Assembly: GCF_900102055.1 (NCBI RefSeq)
Contig: NZ_FNBA01000001.1
Location: forward strand, 186,001-250,000
Reading direction: 5' to 3'
Length of the DNA stretch: 64,000 nt
Origin: Ulvibacter litoralis
Lineage (GTDB): Bacteria; Bacteroidota; Bacteroidia; Flavobacteriales; Flavobacteriaceae
Shown here one piece after another: positions 27,401-36,394 of the stretch (the first letter of the stretch is position 1; every line of letters starts with the position of its first letter). The position numbers and the translations under genes are program-made. The notes beneath the pieces are model-generated. The model ran no database searches. It was given only the letters and a program-made list of their open reading frames with translations, and was not told where the DNA came from.

Positions 27401-28693
27401 TTAACTTAAAACTGTAGTGCCAATATGTGAAAAGGCAGCTTCAAGATCTTGCGTAAGGTCTTGGATGTTCTCCAACCCAACCGACAGTCTAATTAAATCT
27501 TTTGACACTCCTGTAGTTTCTTGTTGCGCATCGTTTAATTGTTGATGCGTGGTGCTTGCAGGATGAATAATTAAGGATTTTGTATCTCCGATATTTGCCA
27601 AGAGTGAGAATATTTTGGTGGTGTCTTGCACTTTTTTAGCCGCTTCGTAACCGCCTTTAAGTCCGAACGTCACGATACCACTTTGCCCGTTTGGCAAGTA
27701 TTTTTGTGCTAAATTATAATATTCGCTTTCTGGCAATCCAGGATAATTTACCCATGCAACTTCGTCTCGTTTTTGCAACCATTTTGCCAATTCAAGTGCG
27801 TTTTCACTATGTTTTTTAATTCTGATTTCTAAGGTTTCAAGTCCTTGAATAATTTGAAACGCGTTAAACGGACTTAAGGCAGCACCAAAATCGCGCAAGC
27901 CTTCAATACGAACTTTCGCAATAAAAGCGGCTTCTTTTAGCACTTCGGAATACACCAATCCGTGGTATCCAGCTGAAGGTTCTGTAAATTCAGGAAACTT
28001 TCCGTTGGTCCAATCGAAAGTTCCCGCATCAATGATGACACCCCCAAGAGAAGTTCCATTTCCATTTATGTATTTTGTAAGTGAGTGAATCACAATGTTT
28101 GCCCCGTAAGCGATCGGATTTAACAAGGCTGGAGAAGCGACTGTATTATCAACAATCAATGGAATCCTGTTACTTTTTGCACTTGCCGCAATCGCTTCAA
28201 TATCTAGTACATCCAATTTTGGATTTCCTAACGATTCGATAAAAACAGCACGGGTATTTTCTTGCACAGCATCGCTAAAATTTTGAGCATCTGAAGCATC
28301 TACGAAAGTGGTGGTAATCCCTAATCTTGGGAGTGTTACGTTTAACAAATTATAGGTTCCACCGTACAAACTACTAGAAGCGACAATATGATCTCCAGCT
28401 CGTAAAAGCGTAAGTAAAGTTGTTGCGATGGCTGCTGTTCCTGAAGCTGTTACTACTGCTGCAAGTCCGCCTTCTAAAGCTGCCAAACGTTGTTCTAAAA
28501 CATCGTTTGTTGGATTGTTTAATCGGGTGTAAATAAACCCAGGTTCGGAGAGGCTAAATAAATTAGCTGCGTGTTCGCTATTGTTAAAAACATAGCTTGA
28601 TGTTTGGTAAATTGGGACTGCTCGTGTACCTCCGTTTTGGGTTACGTCGTGTCCTGCGTGCAACGCTTGGGTTGCTTTTTTGTGTGTACTCAT
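27401..28693 (-). CDS. metY: O-acetylhomoserine sulfhydrylase
   Basis: The 430-residue Cys/Met PLP enzyme has YTRLNNPTNDVLEQRLAALEG, IVDNTVASPALLNPI and the PLP Lys in IHSLTKYINGNGTSLGG. The extra internal segment (FPEFTEPSAGYHGLVY) and the length are characteristic of MetY. It makes homocysteine from O-acetylhomoserine and sulfide. It is the first gene after the SAM-I riboswitch, so it should be shut down when SAM is high. Confidence 0.92.
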   Translation of the reverse strand: MSTHKKATQALHAGHDVTQNGGTRAVPIYQTSSYVFNNSEHAANLFSLSEPGFIYTRLNNPTNDVLEQRLAALEGGLAAVVTASGTAAIATTLLTLLRAGDHIVASSSLYGGTYNLLNVTLPRLGITTTFVDASDAQNFSDAVQENTRAVFIESLGNPKLDVLDIEAIAASAKSNRIPLIVDNTVASPALLNPIAYGANIVIHSLTKYINGNGTSLGGVIIDAGTFDWTNGKFPEFTEPSAGYHGLVYSEVLKEAAFIAKVRIEGLRDFGAALSPFNAFQIIQGLETLEIRIKKHSENALELAKWLQKRDEVAWVNYPGLPESEYYNLAQKYLPNGQSGIVTFGLKGGYEAAKKVQDTTKIFSLLANIGDTKSLIIHPASTTHQQLNDAQQETTGVSKDLIRLSVGLENIQDLTQDLEAAFSHIGTTVLS

Positions 28694-28788
28694 TTTCCTG
28701 TACTTTTTGAATTAATTAAAAATTTAAAACAAAAGCCAAAATGCATCGACCGTTTTGGTTGATGTACTTACTAGAAAAATGTTATTAA

Positions 28789-28821
28789 GAAAAAAAATAG
28801 AAATCACAAGACTGTAATTTC
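28789..28821 (-). terminator. Terminator of the SAM-I riboswitch expression platform
   Basis: Read leftward, GAAATTACA pairs with TGTGATTTC (28800-28821, one G-T pair, four-base loop), followed by a run of eight T at 28790-28797. It lies 6 bases after the riboswitch core and about 95 bases before metY. SAM binding would favour this hairpin. Confidence 0.8.
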
Positions 28822-28827
28822 TTTTTC

Positions 28828-28941
28828 GTTATCTATCTATAAACTGCACGAAACAGTAATAAGTAGAATTTAGCACCTTCTTTACGAGTAAAGGGTTGCT
28901 AAGGTTTCATAGGGTCTAATCCCTCCGCCTTTCTTGATAAC
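28828..28941 (-). ncRNA. SAM-I (S-box) riboswitch
   Basis: Read leftward, the sequence contains the S-box blocks in order: GTTATCAAGAAAGGCGGAGG, ACCCTATGAAACCTTAGCAA and AGGTGCTAAATTC. It is closed by GATAAC (28828-28833) pairing with GTTATC (28936-28941) as helix P1. This is the SAM-I aptamer (Rfam RF00162 family). It precedes the whole methionine operon and is followed by an intrinsic terminator, so control is transcriptional. Confidence 0.95.
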
Positions 28942-28972
28942 AGATTCAATAAGAGTTTGAACTTTGTGAGCA

Positions 28973-29005
28973 CAAATATTCGTTCACAAAAAGTTAATAT
29001 CCAAA
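28973..29005 (-). promoter_or_regulatory. Candidate promoter of the methionine operon
   Basis: Read leftward, TTTG (29002-29005) and AATATTTG (28973-28980) are separated by 21 bases. The second box differs from TAnnTTTG at one position. Transcription would start about 25 bases before the riboswitch. Confidence 0.4.
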
Positions 29006-29041
29006 TTATTTTACATAAAACTTTAAAATTTTAGTTTTTCG

Positions 29042-30586
29042 TTACGGTAATTTGGCCAAATATTTTTGCCTAACCACTTGTCCAACAGGAACATCTGTAA
29101 TTTTACTTTCTAGCCAAGAAATGATGTCTAAATATAAAAATGCACGGCTCTCATACGGATCATTTTCAAATTCTTGTAATTTTTTGTGCAATTTCACAAA
29201 GGCCTTTTTAATTTCGTGAGGGTAAATATCTTGCAATGCTTTTATAAATTTTATCATTTCTTTTTGCACTTCGTACAATTCGTCCATCTTTAATAAAAAC
29301 TTATACGTACTTTTTAATAACGATTGTAAATGATAATCTTGTCCTGCTTCATAATGAGCTACTAAATTTAAAACGCGTGAAAAACAAAGTAAATCTTCCC
29401 GCATGGAAAGGGACTTATTAGAAATTATTTTTTTCAAATAGAAAATACATTCTTTGTTGTTTCCAGAACCAAAATGAAGACATGCAAACTTATAATACAA
29501 GGTCATTATGTGATGTTCATCTATCCGATCTTCAAACTTTTTAATATTCGTTTCAATTTCAGGAATAACGGTTAAACCCTCATTAAAACTACCGTCCATA
29601 AAATACATATTCACTTTATTGGTGCTTAAATAAAGAAATGTAAGGGCTTCCACATTATCATCTTTCGGAAATTCTTTCTGCTTCAGTATGGTTTCAAATT
29701 TTTCGAGATTCTCTTGAAATTTTGTTCTATTTCTACTTAAGAAAAGTGATTCTAGTAAGTAGTTGTTTCCTTTCAGAAAAAATACAGGATTCAGATAAAT
29801 CATTCCTGGATACTGATAAAATAAATCGACCCATTTTAAAGAATACTTGTAACAGTTTAAAAAATCTTGGAGTAAAAAACTGTACCATAAATGTGCCTTG
29901 TACAACCATAGTTTTTCTCGAAATCCAAGGTCTTCAATTTTATATTTGGGCATTCGTTTGTTAAAATAGTTGGTGACCCAATTACTTTCTTCTTCGTTTT
30001 TAACGTATCCCGTTTTAAGAAAAACTCCGTACAACTGTAATGATAAATTCGATAATTTACTTGTAATTACATTTGCTGCACTCAACTCTTTTGCCTGTAT
30101 GGTAAGCTCATCTGCACGCCCACTGATACTTCGTGTGATGTACTGCGACTCTATAATCTTCTCCATTTCTACAATCTCGTAGGCGAGGTTTTTCTCTTCA
30201 TTCTGAATGGCAATGTCTTTCCACTTACTAAGCAATTTCAGACTTTGTTTATACAATCCTTTGTGATATAAAATAGAGGCAAAATCGAGTTGTTCCCGAA
30301 TCTGAGAGCGTATATTTTGATGAGAAGGATTCAATTTTAAACTCACCAATATCTGACGGTACAAATGTGCTTTTACATTTCCAAGCTGTGCTTTTTTTAC
30401 AACTTTTGTTTTTAATATTTGTGCTTCATCATAAGTTTTCAGTTTGTCTAAAACATTAAATAAATTTAGAAATTTAGAATCTGCATTCACACCAATTCGT
30501 CCCACATACAGCTTGAACTGACGTTTTTCCGACTTGGTTAGCGACTTAATAAGTACAAATAAATTATCTTTTTGATCCTTAGTCAT
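29042..30586 (-). CDS. Conserved-looking helical protein of unknown function
   Basis: The 514-residue soluble protein has no signal peptide or membrane segment. It is rich in Leu, Lys and aromatic residues in a helix-turn-helix pattern, with pairs such as ILYHKGLYKQSLKLLSKW and FACLHFGSGNNKECIFYLKKI that look like TPR-type repeats. The N-terminus (KDNLFVLIKSLTKSEKRQFKLYV) is basic. It is divergent from leuA and lies upstream of the methionine riboswitch in the same direction, although an independent promoter separates them. I do not recognise a named family. Confidence 0.75.
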   Translation of the reverse strand: MTKDQKDNLFVLIKSLTKSEKRQFKLYVGRIGVNADSKFLNLFNVLDKLKTYDEAQILKTKVVKKAQLGNVKAHLYRQILVSLKLNPSHQNIRSQIREQLDFASILYHKGLYKQSLKLLSKWKDIAIQNEEKNLAYEIVEMEKIIESQYITRSISGRADELTIQAKELSAANVITSKLSNLSLQLYGVFLKTGYVKNEEESNWVTNYFNKRMPKYKIEDLGFREKLWLYKAHLWYSFLLQDFLNCYKYSLKWVDLFYQYPGMIYLNPVFFLKGNNYLLESLFLSRNRTKFQENLEKFETILKQKEFPKDDNVEALTFLYLSTNKVNMYFMDGSFNEGLTVIPEIETNIKKFEDRIDEHHIMTLYYKFACLHFGSGNNKECIFYLKKIISNKSLSMREDLLCFSRVLNLVAHYEAGQDYHLQSLLKSTYKFLLKMDELYEVQKEMIKFIKALQDIYPHEIKKAFVKLHKKLQEFENDPYESRAFLYLDIISWLESKITDVPVGQVVRQKYLAKLP

Positions 30587-30735
30587 AATGCATTTATTTC
30601 ATTTAAACGTCTGATAAACAGATTTTTATGTGTTATTTTTATTAGTTAAACATCGTAAAACTAAATCTTTAGAGACCTTCTTAGCATACTCCAAAGTATA
30701 TATTCGTAATACAATAAGAAAATATATTTTTATTA

Positions 30736-31911
30736 ATGTTAGATACAAATGTCCAAATTTTTGACACAACGCTCCGAGATGGAGAGCAGGTCCCCGGTTG
30801 TAAACTAAACACTGAACAGAAAATAATTATTGCTCAGCAGTTAGACGAGTTAGGTGTTGACATAATTGAAGCGGGTTTCCCTGTATCAAGTCCGGGAGAC
30901 TTCAATTCGGTATATGAAATCTCTAAAATCGTAAAAAACGCAACAGTTTGTGGCCTTACGAGAGCCGTACAAAATGATATCAAAGTTGCTGCGGAAGCAT
31001 TAGTAAAAGCGAAAAAGCCTAGAATACACACAGGCATTGGCACTTCGGAAAGTCATATCAAGTACAAGTTTAAGACGACTCCTGAAGAAGTTATCGTTCG
31101 AGCACAAGAAGCCGTTCGCTACGCAAAATCGTTTGTTGAAGATGTAGAGTTTTATGCTGAAGATGCAGGAAGAACCGAAAATGAATATTTAGCACGTGTT
31201 TGTGAAGCTGCCATTAAAGCGGGTGCTACCGTTTTAAATATTCCAGATACTACGGGGTATTGTTTGCCTAGTGAATACGGAGCGAAAATTAAATACCTAA
31301 GAGAAAATGTTACCGGAATTCACAATGTGATTTTATCCTGTCATTGTCATAACGATTTAGGATTGGCAACCGCAAATTCGATTGAAGGCGTTATCAACGG
31401 AGCTCGACAAATAGAATGTACTATTAACGGAATTGGCGAACGTGCTGGAAACACTGCCTTAGAAGAAGTCGTCATGGTGTTAAAACAACATCCGTACTTG
31501 AACTTCACCACCAATATCAAAAACAAATTATTATACCAAACAAGTCAGTTGGTATCCTCTCAAATGGGCATGTACCCACAACCAAACAAAGCGATTGTTG
31601 GCGCCAATGCCTTCGCTCATAGTTCTGGAATTCATCAAGATGGGGTAATTAAAAACAGAGAAACCTACGAAATCATGGACCCAAAAGATGTGGGTGTTAC
31701 AGAATCTGCTATTGTGCTTACCGCTAGAAGTGGCCGTGCTGCCTTAGCATATAAAGCTAAAAAAGTAGGGTACGAACTTACCAAACTACAACTGGATATT
31801 GTCTATGCTAATTTCTTAAATTTTGCCGACAGGCATAAAGACATTAAAGACAACGATATTCATCAAATCATTGAATCCTCCGGGCTTTACAAAGAAATAT
31901 TATCTGCTTAA
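30736..31911 (+). CDS. leuA: 2-isopropylmalate synthase, short form
   Basis: This first leucine-specific enzyme condenses acetyl-CoA with 2-oxoisovalerate. The catalytic motifs are [12 protein letters not shown] (residues 14-25), [15 protein letters not shown] and [13 protein letters not shown]. At 391 residues it ends soon after the TIM barrel and accessory helices and lacks the C-terminal regulatory LeuA dimer domain (about 120 residues) through which leucine inhibits longer homologues. Operon context with leuCDB favours LeuA over homocitrate or citramalate synthase. A 149-base spacer upstream shows no convincing attenuator. Confidence 0.88.
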   Translation: MLDTNVQIFDTTLRDGEQVPGCKLNTEQKIIIAQQLDELGVDIIEAGFPVSSPGDFNSVYEISKIVKNATVCGLTRAVQNDIKVAAEALVKAKKPRIHTGIGTSESHIKYKFKTTPEEVIVRAQEAVRYAKSFVEDVEFYAEDAGRTENEYLARVCEAAIKAGATVLNIPDTTGYCLPSEYGAKIKYLRENVTGIHNVILSCHCHNDLGLATANSIEGVINGARQIECTINGIGERAGNTALEEVVMVLKQHPYLNFTTNIKNKLLYQTSQLVSSQMGMYPQPNKAIVGANAFAHSSGIHQDGVIKNRETYEIMDPKDVGVTESAIVLTARSGRAALAYKAKKVGYELTKLQLDIVYANFLNFADRHKDIKDNDIHQIIESSGLYKEILSA

Positions 31912-33297
31912 ATGAAAAAAACACTCTTCGATAAAGTATGGGATGCGCACGTGGTCAATTCAATTGAAAACGGACCACAAATCTTATATATAGACAAACA
32001 TTTAATTCACGAAGTCACAAGTCCGCAAGCCTTTCAAGAATTGGAAGAACGGAACATTCCTGTGCTTCGTCCAAACCAAATTATTGCCACAGCAGATCAC
32101 AATACACCGACACAAGACCAACATTTACCTGTAAAGGATCTCTTGTCTAGAAATCAGCTTCAAAAACTATCTGAAAATTGTGAAAAGAACGGAATCACTT
32201 TGTACGAACTCGGACATAAATACAACGGAATTGTACACGTAATTGCACCCGAATTAGGGTTTACACAACCTGGAATTACCATTGTATGTGGCGACAGTCA
32301 CACCTCAACACATGGTGCCTTTGGAAGCATCGCTTTCGGTATTGGAACCAGTCAAGTAGCGCAAGTATTTGCAAGCCAATGTCTGTTACTTACAAAACCT
32401 AAAAGTTTACGCGTTACCGTGAATGGCACCTTAAAAAAAGGAGTGCTTCCAAAAGATGTGATTTTGTACATTATTTCTAAAATCGGGACCAATGCAGGTA
32501 CGGGATATTTTTGTGAATATGCGGGAACTGTTTTCGAAAATATGAGCATGGAAGGCCGTATGACCGTTTGTAACATGAGTATAGAAATGGGTGCTCGTGG
32601 CGGAATGATTGCACCAGACGAAACTACATTTGAATACATAAAAGGAAAAGAATTTGCTCCTAAAGGAACCGAATTTGATAAAAAGGTAGCCTATTGGAAA
32701 ACACTTCCTTCAGACGAAGACGCTACATTTGATAAAGAATATTTTTTCGATGCCGACCAAATAGAGCCGATGATTACCTACGGAACCAATCCCGGAATGG
32801 GAATAAAAATTTCAGAAACAATCCCAACACTCGACGATGCTTCTTTTGAAAAGTCTTTAAATTATATGGGCTTTAAAGCCGGCGAAAGTTTGCTTGCAAA
32901 ACCTATTAATTACGTATTTATAGGAAGTTGCACCAACTCTCGTATTGAAGATTTTCGCATCGCAGCTGATTTTATCAAAGGAAAACAAAAAGCCGAAAAT
33001 GTTACGGCTTGGCTCGTACCAGGAAGCAAACAAGTGGAAGCACAAATTGTAGATGAAGGATTGCAAACCATTTTTGAAGCTGCTGGTTTCGAATTAAGAC
33101 AACCTGGATGTTCTGCCTGTTTGGCAATGAATGATGATAAAATTCCGCAGAACGAATATTGTGTATCGACTTCAAATAGAAATTTTGAAGGCAGACAAGG
33201 ACAAGGTGCTCGAACGATTTTAGCAAGTCCGTTAATCGCTGCCGCAACCGCCATTGAAGGTAAAATACCGGATATCACCAAATACTACCTCAACTAA
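31912..33297 (+). CDS. leuC: 3-isopropylmalate dehydratase large subunit
   Basis: LeuC is an aconitase-family 4Fe-4S enzyme that isomerises 2- to 3-isopropylmalate with LeuD. The cluster cysteines are in [11 protein letters not shown] and [10 protein letters not shown]. Other family blocks are [14 protein letters not shown] and [14 protein letters not shown]. The length of 461 is normal. It begins directly after the leuA stop and overlaps leuD by one base. Confidence 0.95.
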   Translation: MKKTLFDKVWDAHVVNSIENGPQILYIDKHLIHEVTSPQAFQELEERNIPVLRPNQIIATADHNTPTQDQHLPVKDLLSRNQLQKLSENCEKNGITLYELGHKYNGIVHVIAPELGFTQPGITIVCGDSHTSTHGAFGSIAFGIGTSQVAQVFASQCLLLTKPKSLRVTVNGTLKKGVLPKDVILYIISKIGTNAGTGYFCEYAGTVFENMSMEGRMTVCNMSIEMGARGGMIAPDETTFEYIKGKEFAPKGTEFDKKVAYWKTLPSDEDATFDKEYFFDADQIEPMITYGTNPGMGIKISETIPTLDDASFEKSLNYMGFKAGESLLAKPINYVFIGSCTNSRIEDFRIAADFIKGKQKAENVTAWLVPGSKQVEAQIVDEGLQTIFEAAGFELRQPGCSACLAMNDDKIPQNEYCVSTSNRNFEGRQGQGARTILASPLIAAATAIEGKIPDITKYYLN

Positions 33298-33887
33298 TGG
33301 AAAAATTTACACGCTTAACAAGCACCGCGATTCCGCTGGATATAGAAAATATAGATACCGATCAAATTATTCCGTCCCGCTTCTTAAAAGCAACAGACAA
33401 CAAAGGATTTGGCGACAATCTATTTAGAGACTGGAGGTTTCAGAAAGACGGAACCGTAAACACTTCTTTTATTCTGAACAATCCAAAGTACAATGGAACC
33501 ATTCTCATTGCAGGAAACAATTTTGGTTGTGGATCGAGTCGCGAGCATGCCGCTTGGGCATTAGCAGGCTATGGCTTTAAGGTCATTGTCTCTAGTTTTT
33601 TTGCCGATATCTTTAAAGAAAACTCACTAAACAACGGACTCTTACCTGTTCAAGTTTCAGAAGCATTCCTGAAAGAACTCATGGAGCTTGTAACATCCTC
33701 TCCAAAAACGGAACTAGAAATAAATCTCGAAGCACAAACCATTTCGGTTGTAAATACTGCCTTAACGGAAGACTTCGACATAAATTCATATAAAAAAATG
33801 TGCCTCATTAACGGCTACGACGATATTGATTACTTGCTGAGCAACAAAGATAAAATCGAAGCTTTTGAAGCAGCACAAACCCTATAA
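33297..33887 (+). CDS. leuD: 3-isopropylmalate dehydratase small subunit
   Basis: The 196-residue swivel-domain partner of LeuC has [28 protein letters not shown] and [16 protein letters not shown]. Its start overlaps the leuC stop, consistent with equimolar synthesis of the two subunits. leuB follows after 11 bases. Confidence 0.95.
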   Translation: MEKFTRLTSTAIPLDIENIDTDQIIPSRFLKATDNKGFGDNLFRDWRFQKDGTVNTSFILNNPKYNGTILIAGNNFGCGSSREHAAWALAGYGFKVIVSSFFADIFKENSLNNGLLPVQVSEAFLKELMELVTSSPKTELEINLEAQTISVVNTALTEDFDINSYKKMCLINGYDDIDYLLSNKDKIEAFEAAQTL

Positions 33888-33898
33888 AATAACACTCC

Positions 33899-35017
33899 AT
33901 GAAACTTAATATAGCCGTATTACCTGGGGACGGAATTGGTCCCGAAGTTACTCAACAAGCCATTAAAGTATTAAAAGCTGTTGCCTTAGAATTTGACCAT
34001 ACTTTCAACTTTAAAGAAGCACTTGTAGGTGCAATTGCCATTGAAGAAACCGGCAATCCCCTTCCCGACGAAACCATAAAATTATGTAAAGCAAGTAATG
34101 CCATTTTATTTGGCGCTATTGGCGATCCTAAATTCGACAACGATCCTTCTGCGAAAGTTCGACCAGAACAAGGATTGCTTCGCCTTCGGAAAGAGTTCGG
34201 AATGTTTGCAAATATTCGTCCTATCAAAGCGTACGAAAAGCTGTTAGACAAATCGCCTTTAAAGGAAGCAATCATTAAAGGAACCGACATCTGTATTTAC
34301 CGAGAATTAACGGGCGGAATTTACTTTGGCGAGAAATCATTAAACGAAGAAAAAACAATCGCTTCCGATTTGTGTCAATATTCAAAAGAAGAAATTGAAC
34401 GCGTTGCACATTTGGCGTTTAAAGCCGCTCAATCTCGAAAAAAGAAAGTAACGTTGGTTGATAAAGCCAATGTGCTAGAAACCTCTCGTCTTTGGAGAAA
34501 AGTAGTTACTGAAATCGCAAAAGACTATCCAGATGTTTCCTTAGACTTCCTTTTTGTAGACAATGCAGCCATGCAACTTATTCTAAACCCGAAACAATTT
34601 GACGTCATTTTAACCGAAAATATGTTTGGCGATATTTTAAGTGACGAAGCAAGTGTTATTGGAGGTTCAATTGGCTTATTAGCCTCTGCTTCTATTGGCG
34701 GCAAGGTTGGAATGTTTGAGCCTATTCACGGGTCGTTTCCACAAGCCAAAGGAAAAGGCATTGCAAATCCGATTGCTTCCATTTTAAGTGCAGCCATGTT
34801 GTTAGAACATTTTGGCTTGCATAAAGAAGCACGACGCATTCAACAAGCCGTAGAAAAATCGTTAGAATTGGAAATTACAACTTCCGATATTAGTACAAAA
34901 AATAGTGGTGTATCTACCAATCGTGTAGGTGATTTTATTGAAGACTTTATTCTACATCCAGAAGAAACAAACCTGAACCTAAATAATATTCACTTAGGAC
35001 AATCGACTATTATATAA
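33899..35017 (+). CDS. leuB: 3-isopropylmalate dehydrogenase
   Basis: LeuB oxidatively decarboxylates 3-isopropylmalate. The protein shows LPGDGIGPEVTQQAIKVL at the start, the substrate region RLRKEFGMFANIRP, YRELTGGIYFGE, and the metal and NAD site NMFGDILSDEASVIGGSIGLLASAS. The 372 residues are normal. It is the last gene of the leu operon and is followed by a hairpin shared with the convergent ilv operon. Confidence 0.95.
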   Translation: MKLNIAVLPGDGIGPEVTQQAIKVLKAVALEFDHTFNFKEALVGAIAIEETGNPLPDETIKLCKASNAILFGAIGDPKFDNDPSAKVRPEQGLLRLRKEFGMFANIRPIKAYEKLLDKSPLKEAIIKGTDICIYRELTGGIYFGEKSLNEEKTIASDLCQYSKEEIERVAHLAFKAAQSRKKKVTLVDKANVLETSRLWRKVVTEIAKDYPDVSLDFLFVDNAAMQLILNPKQFDVILTENMFGDILSDEASVIGGSIGLLASASIGGKVGMFEPIHGSFPQAKGKGIANPIASILSAAMLLEHFGLHKEARRIQQAVEKSLELEITTSDISTKNSGVSTNRVGDFIEDFILHPEETNLNLNNIHLGQSTII

Positions 35018-35040
35018 CACGCAACCATTCAATTTAAAAA

Positions 35041-35081
35041 GGAAAAACCTATAATGCTGGCACAGCAATTATAGGTTTTCC
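35041..35081. terminator. Bidirectional terminator between leuB and ilvA
   Basis: GGAAAAACCTATAAT-GCTG pairs with CAGCAATTATAGGTTTTCC, with one bulge and a three-base loop. Read leftward it is followed by TTTTT, so it best serves the ilv operon. Read rightward the tail is only partly T-rich. Confidence 0.75.
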
Positions 35082-35107
35082 TATTCTTAACAACTACTAA
35101 CTATAAA

Positions 35108-35131
35108 ACTCTTAAACTCTTAAACTCTTAA
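35108..35131. repeat. Three direct copies of an 8-bp unit
   Basis: ACTCTTAA occurs three times head to tail. The last copy contains the ilvA stop codon (TAA on the minus strand, 35128-35130). It is probably a slippage product; no function is apparent. Confidence 0.8.
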
Positions 35132-36390
35132 ACCAAAAACTGAAAAAGTTCTGGTTTGTCATTTAAATAATCTCCATAGAAATCATACGCTTTCATTCGA
35201 ACCACTAAAGGCTTCAAATCTTCAGGCGTTTTTAATTCCAACCCCACAACAGCAGCTCCATTTTCACGATTTGTTTTCTTGGTGTATTCAAAATGTGTAA
35301 TGTCGTCGTTTGGTCCTAAAACTTCAGCAACAAATTGACGTAACGCTCCAGCCCGCTGCGGAAACTTCACAATAAAATAATGCTTCCGTTTCGCATACAA
35401 CAGCGCGCGTTCTTTTATCTCGGCAGTACGCGTAATGTCGTTATTGCTTCCACTTACCACGCACACTACATTTTTCCCTTTTATTTCTTCGGAAAATAGA
35501 TCTAAAGCAGCAATGCTCAAGGCTCCGGCAGGTTCTACAATAATTGCATCCTTGTTATACAAATCCAACATGGTTTGACATACTTTTCCTTCTGAAACAG
35601 AAATCACTGCATCGAGTGTTTCCCTACAAATTGAAAAATTTAAATCACCAACCCGTTGCACTGCGGCGCCATCTACAAACTTTTCGATAGATGTCAAAGT
35701 CGTATTTTCACCACGCTCGATAGAAATTCGCATGGAAGGTGCTCCCTCAGGTTCTACCCCAATAATTTTGGTAGAAGGAGACAATTGTTTAAATACACTA
35801 CTTACACCAGCCGATAATCCGCCACCGCCCACGGGAAGAAAAATATAATCTAACGGTTCTAGGGCTTGTGCTAGTAACTCCAAACCAATGGTTGCTTGCC
35901 CTTCAATCACTTTTTCGTCATCAAAAGGATGAATAAACACTTTACTGTCTTCCTTACAAGAAGCCATTGCTAGTGTATTTGAATCGTCAAACGTATCGCC
36001 TTCCAATATCACTTCTACAAAGTGTTCGCCGAACATGTGTACCTGTTCAATTTTTTGCTGCGGAGTGGTTGCTGGCATATAAATAGTTCCGTTTATTTTC
36101 AGCAATTTACACGACAATGCAACACCTTGCGCATGATTTCCAGCACTTGCACAAACAATACCTTGCGCTCTTTCCGAAGCACTTAGAGAAACCATTTTAT
36201 GATATGCACCTCTAATTTTATACGACCGAACGGGTTGTAAGTCTTCCCTTTTAAAATAAACGTTACTAGAAAACAACTTAGAATACCGTTCATTTTTAGA
36301 CAAGGGCGTTTTGGTTATAACTCCCGCTAACAATGAGGCAGCTTTCTCTACGTCTTGCAATCTTGGAACATATGTGATCGTAGCCTCCAT
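35128..36390 (-). CDS. ilvA: Biosynthetic threonine dehydratase
   Basis: IlvA deaminates threonine to 2-oxobutyrate for isoleucine synthesis. The PLP Lys lies in RSYKIRGAYHKM, and CASAGNHAQGVALS and GGGGLSAG are the phosphate and substrate loops. A C-terminal ACT-like regulatory segment (VKFPQRAGALRQFVAEVLG) gives 420 residues, the single-ACT form. It is the last gene of the ilv operon, 4 bases after ilvC. Confidence 0.93.
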   Translation of the reverse strand: MEATITYVPRLQDVEKAASLLAGVITKTPLSKNERYSKLFSSNVYFKREDLQPVRSYKIRGAYHKMVSLSASERAQGIVCASAGNHAQGVALSCKLLKINGTIYMPATTPQQKIEQVHMFGEHFVEVILEGDTFDDSNTLAMASCKEDSKVFIHPFDDEKVIEGQATIGLELLAQALEPLDYIFLPVGGGGLSAGVSSVFKQLSPSTKIIGVEPEGAPSMRISIERGENTTLTSIEKFVDGAAVQRVGDLNFSICRETLDAVISVSEGKVCQTMLDLYNKDAIIVEPAGALSIAALDLFSEEIKGKNVVCVVSGSNNDITRTAEIKERALLYAKRKHYFIVKFPQRAGALRQFVAEVLGPNDDITHFEYTKKTNRENGAAVVGLELKTPEDLKPLVVRMKAYDFYGDYLNDKPELFQFLV

Positions 36391-36394
36391 AGAT

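Larger units (their letters stand above)
28694..29041 (-). other. 348-base intergenic region upstream of metY
   Basis: From right to left it holds the candidate promoter, the SAM-I aptamer, its terminator and a 95-base AT-rich stretch before metY. That stretch contains one more weak hairpin, CCAAAA with TTTTGG around 28737-28760. No ORF of note was seen. Confidence 0.8.

Noticed and set aside
30588-30614. Short ORF MHLFHLNV followed by TCTG-ATAAA-CAGA and TTTTT before leuA, a possible leucine attenuator
   Set aside because: Only two Leu codons in eight, and the hairpin has just four pairs. It is much weaker than the ilv and pheA attenuators.
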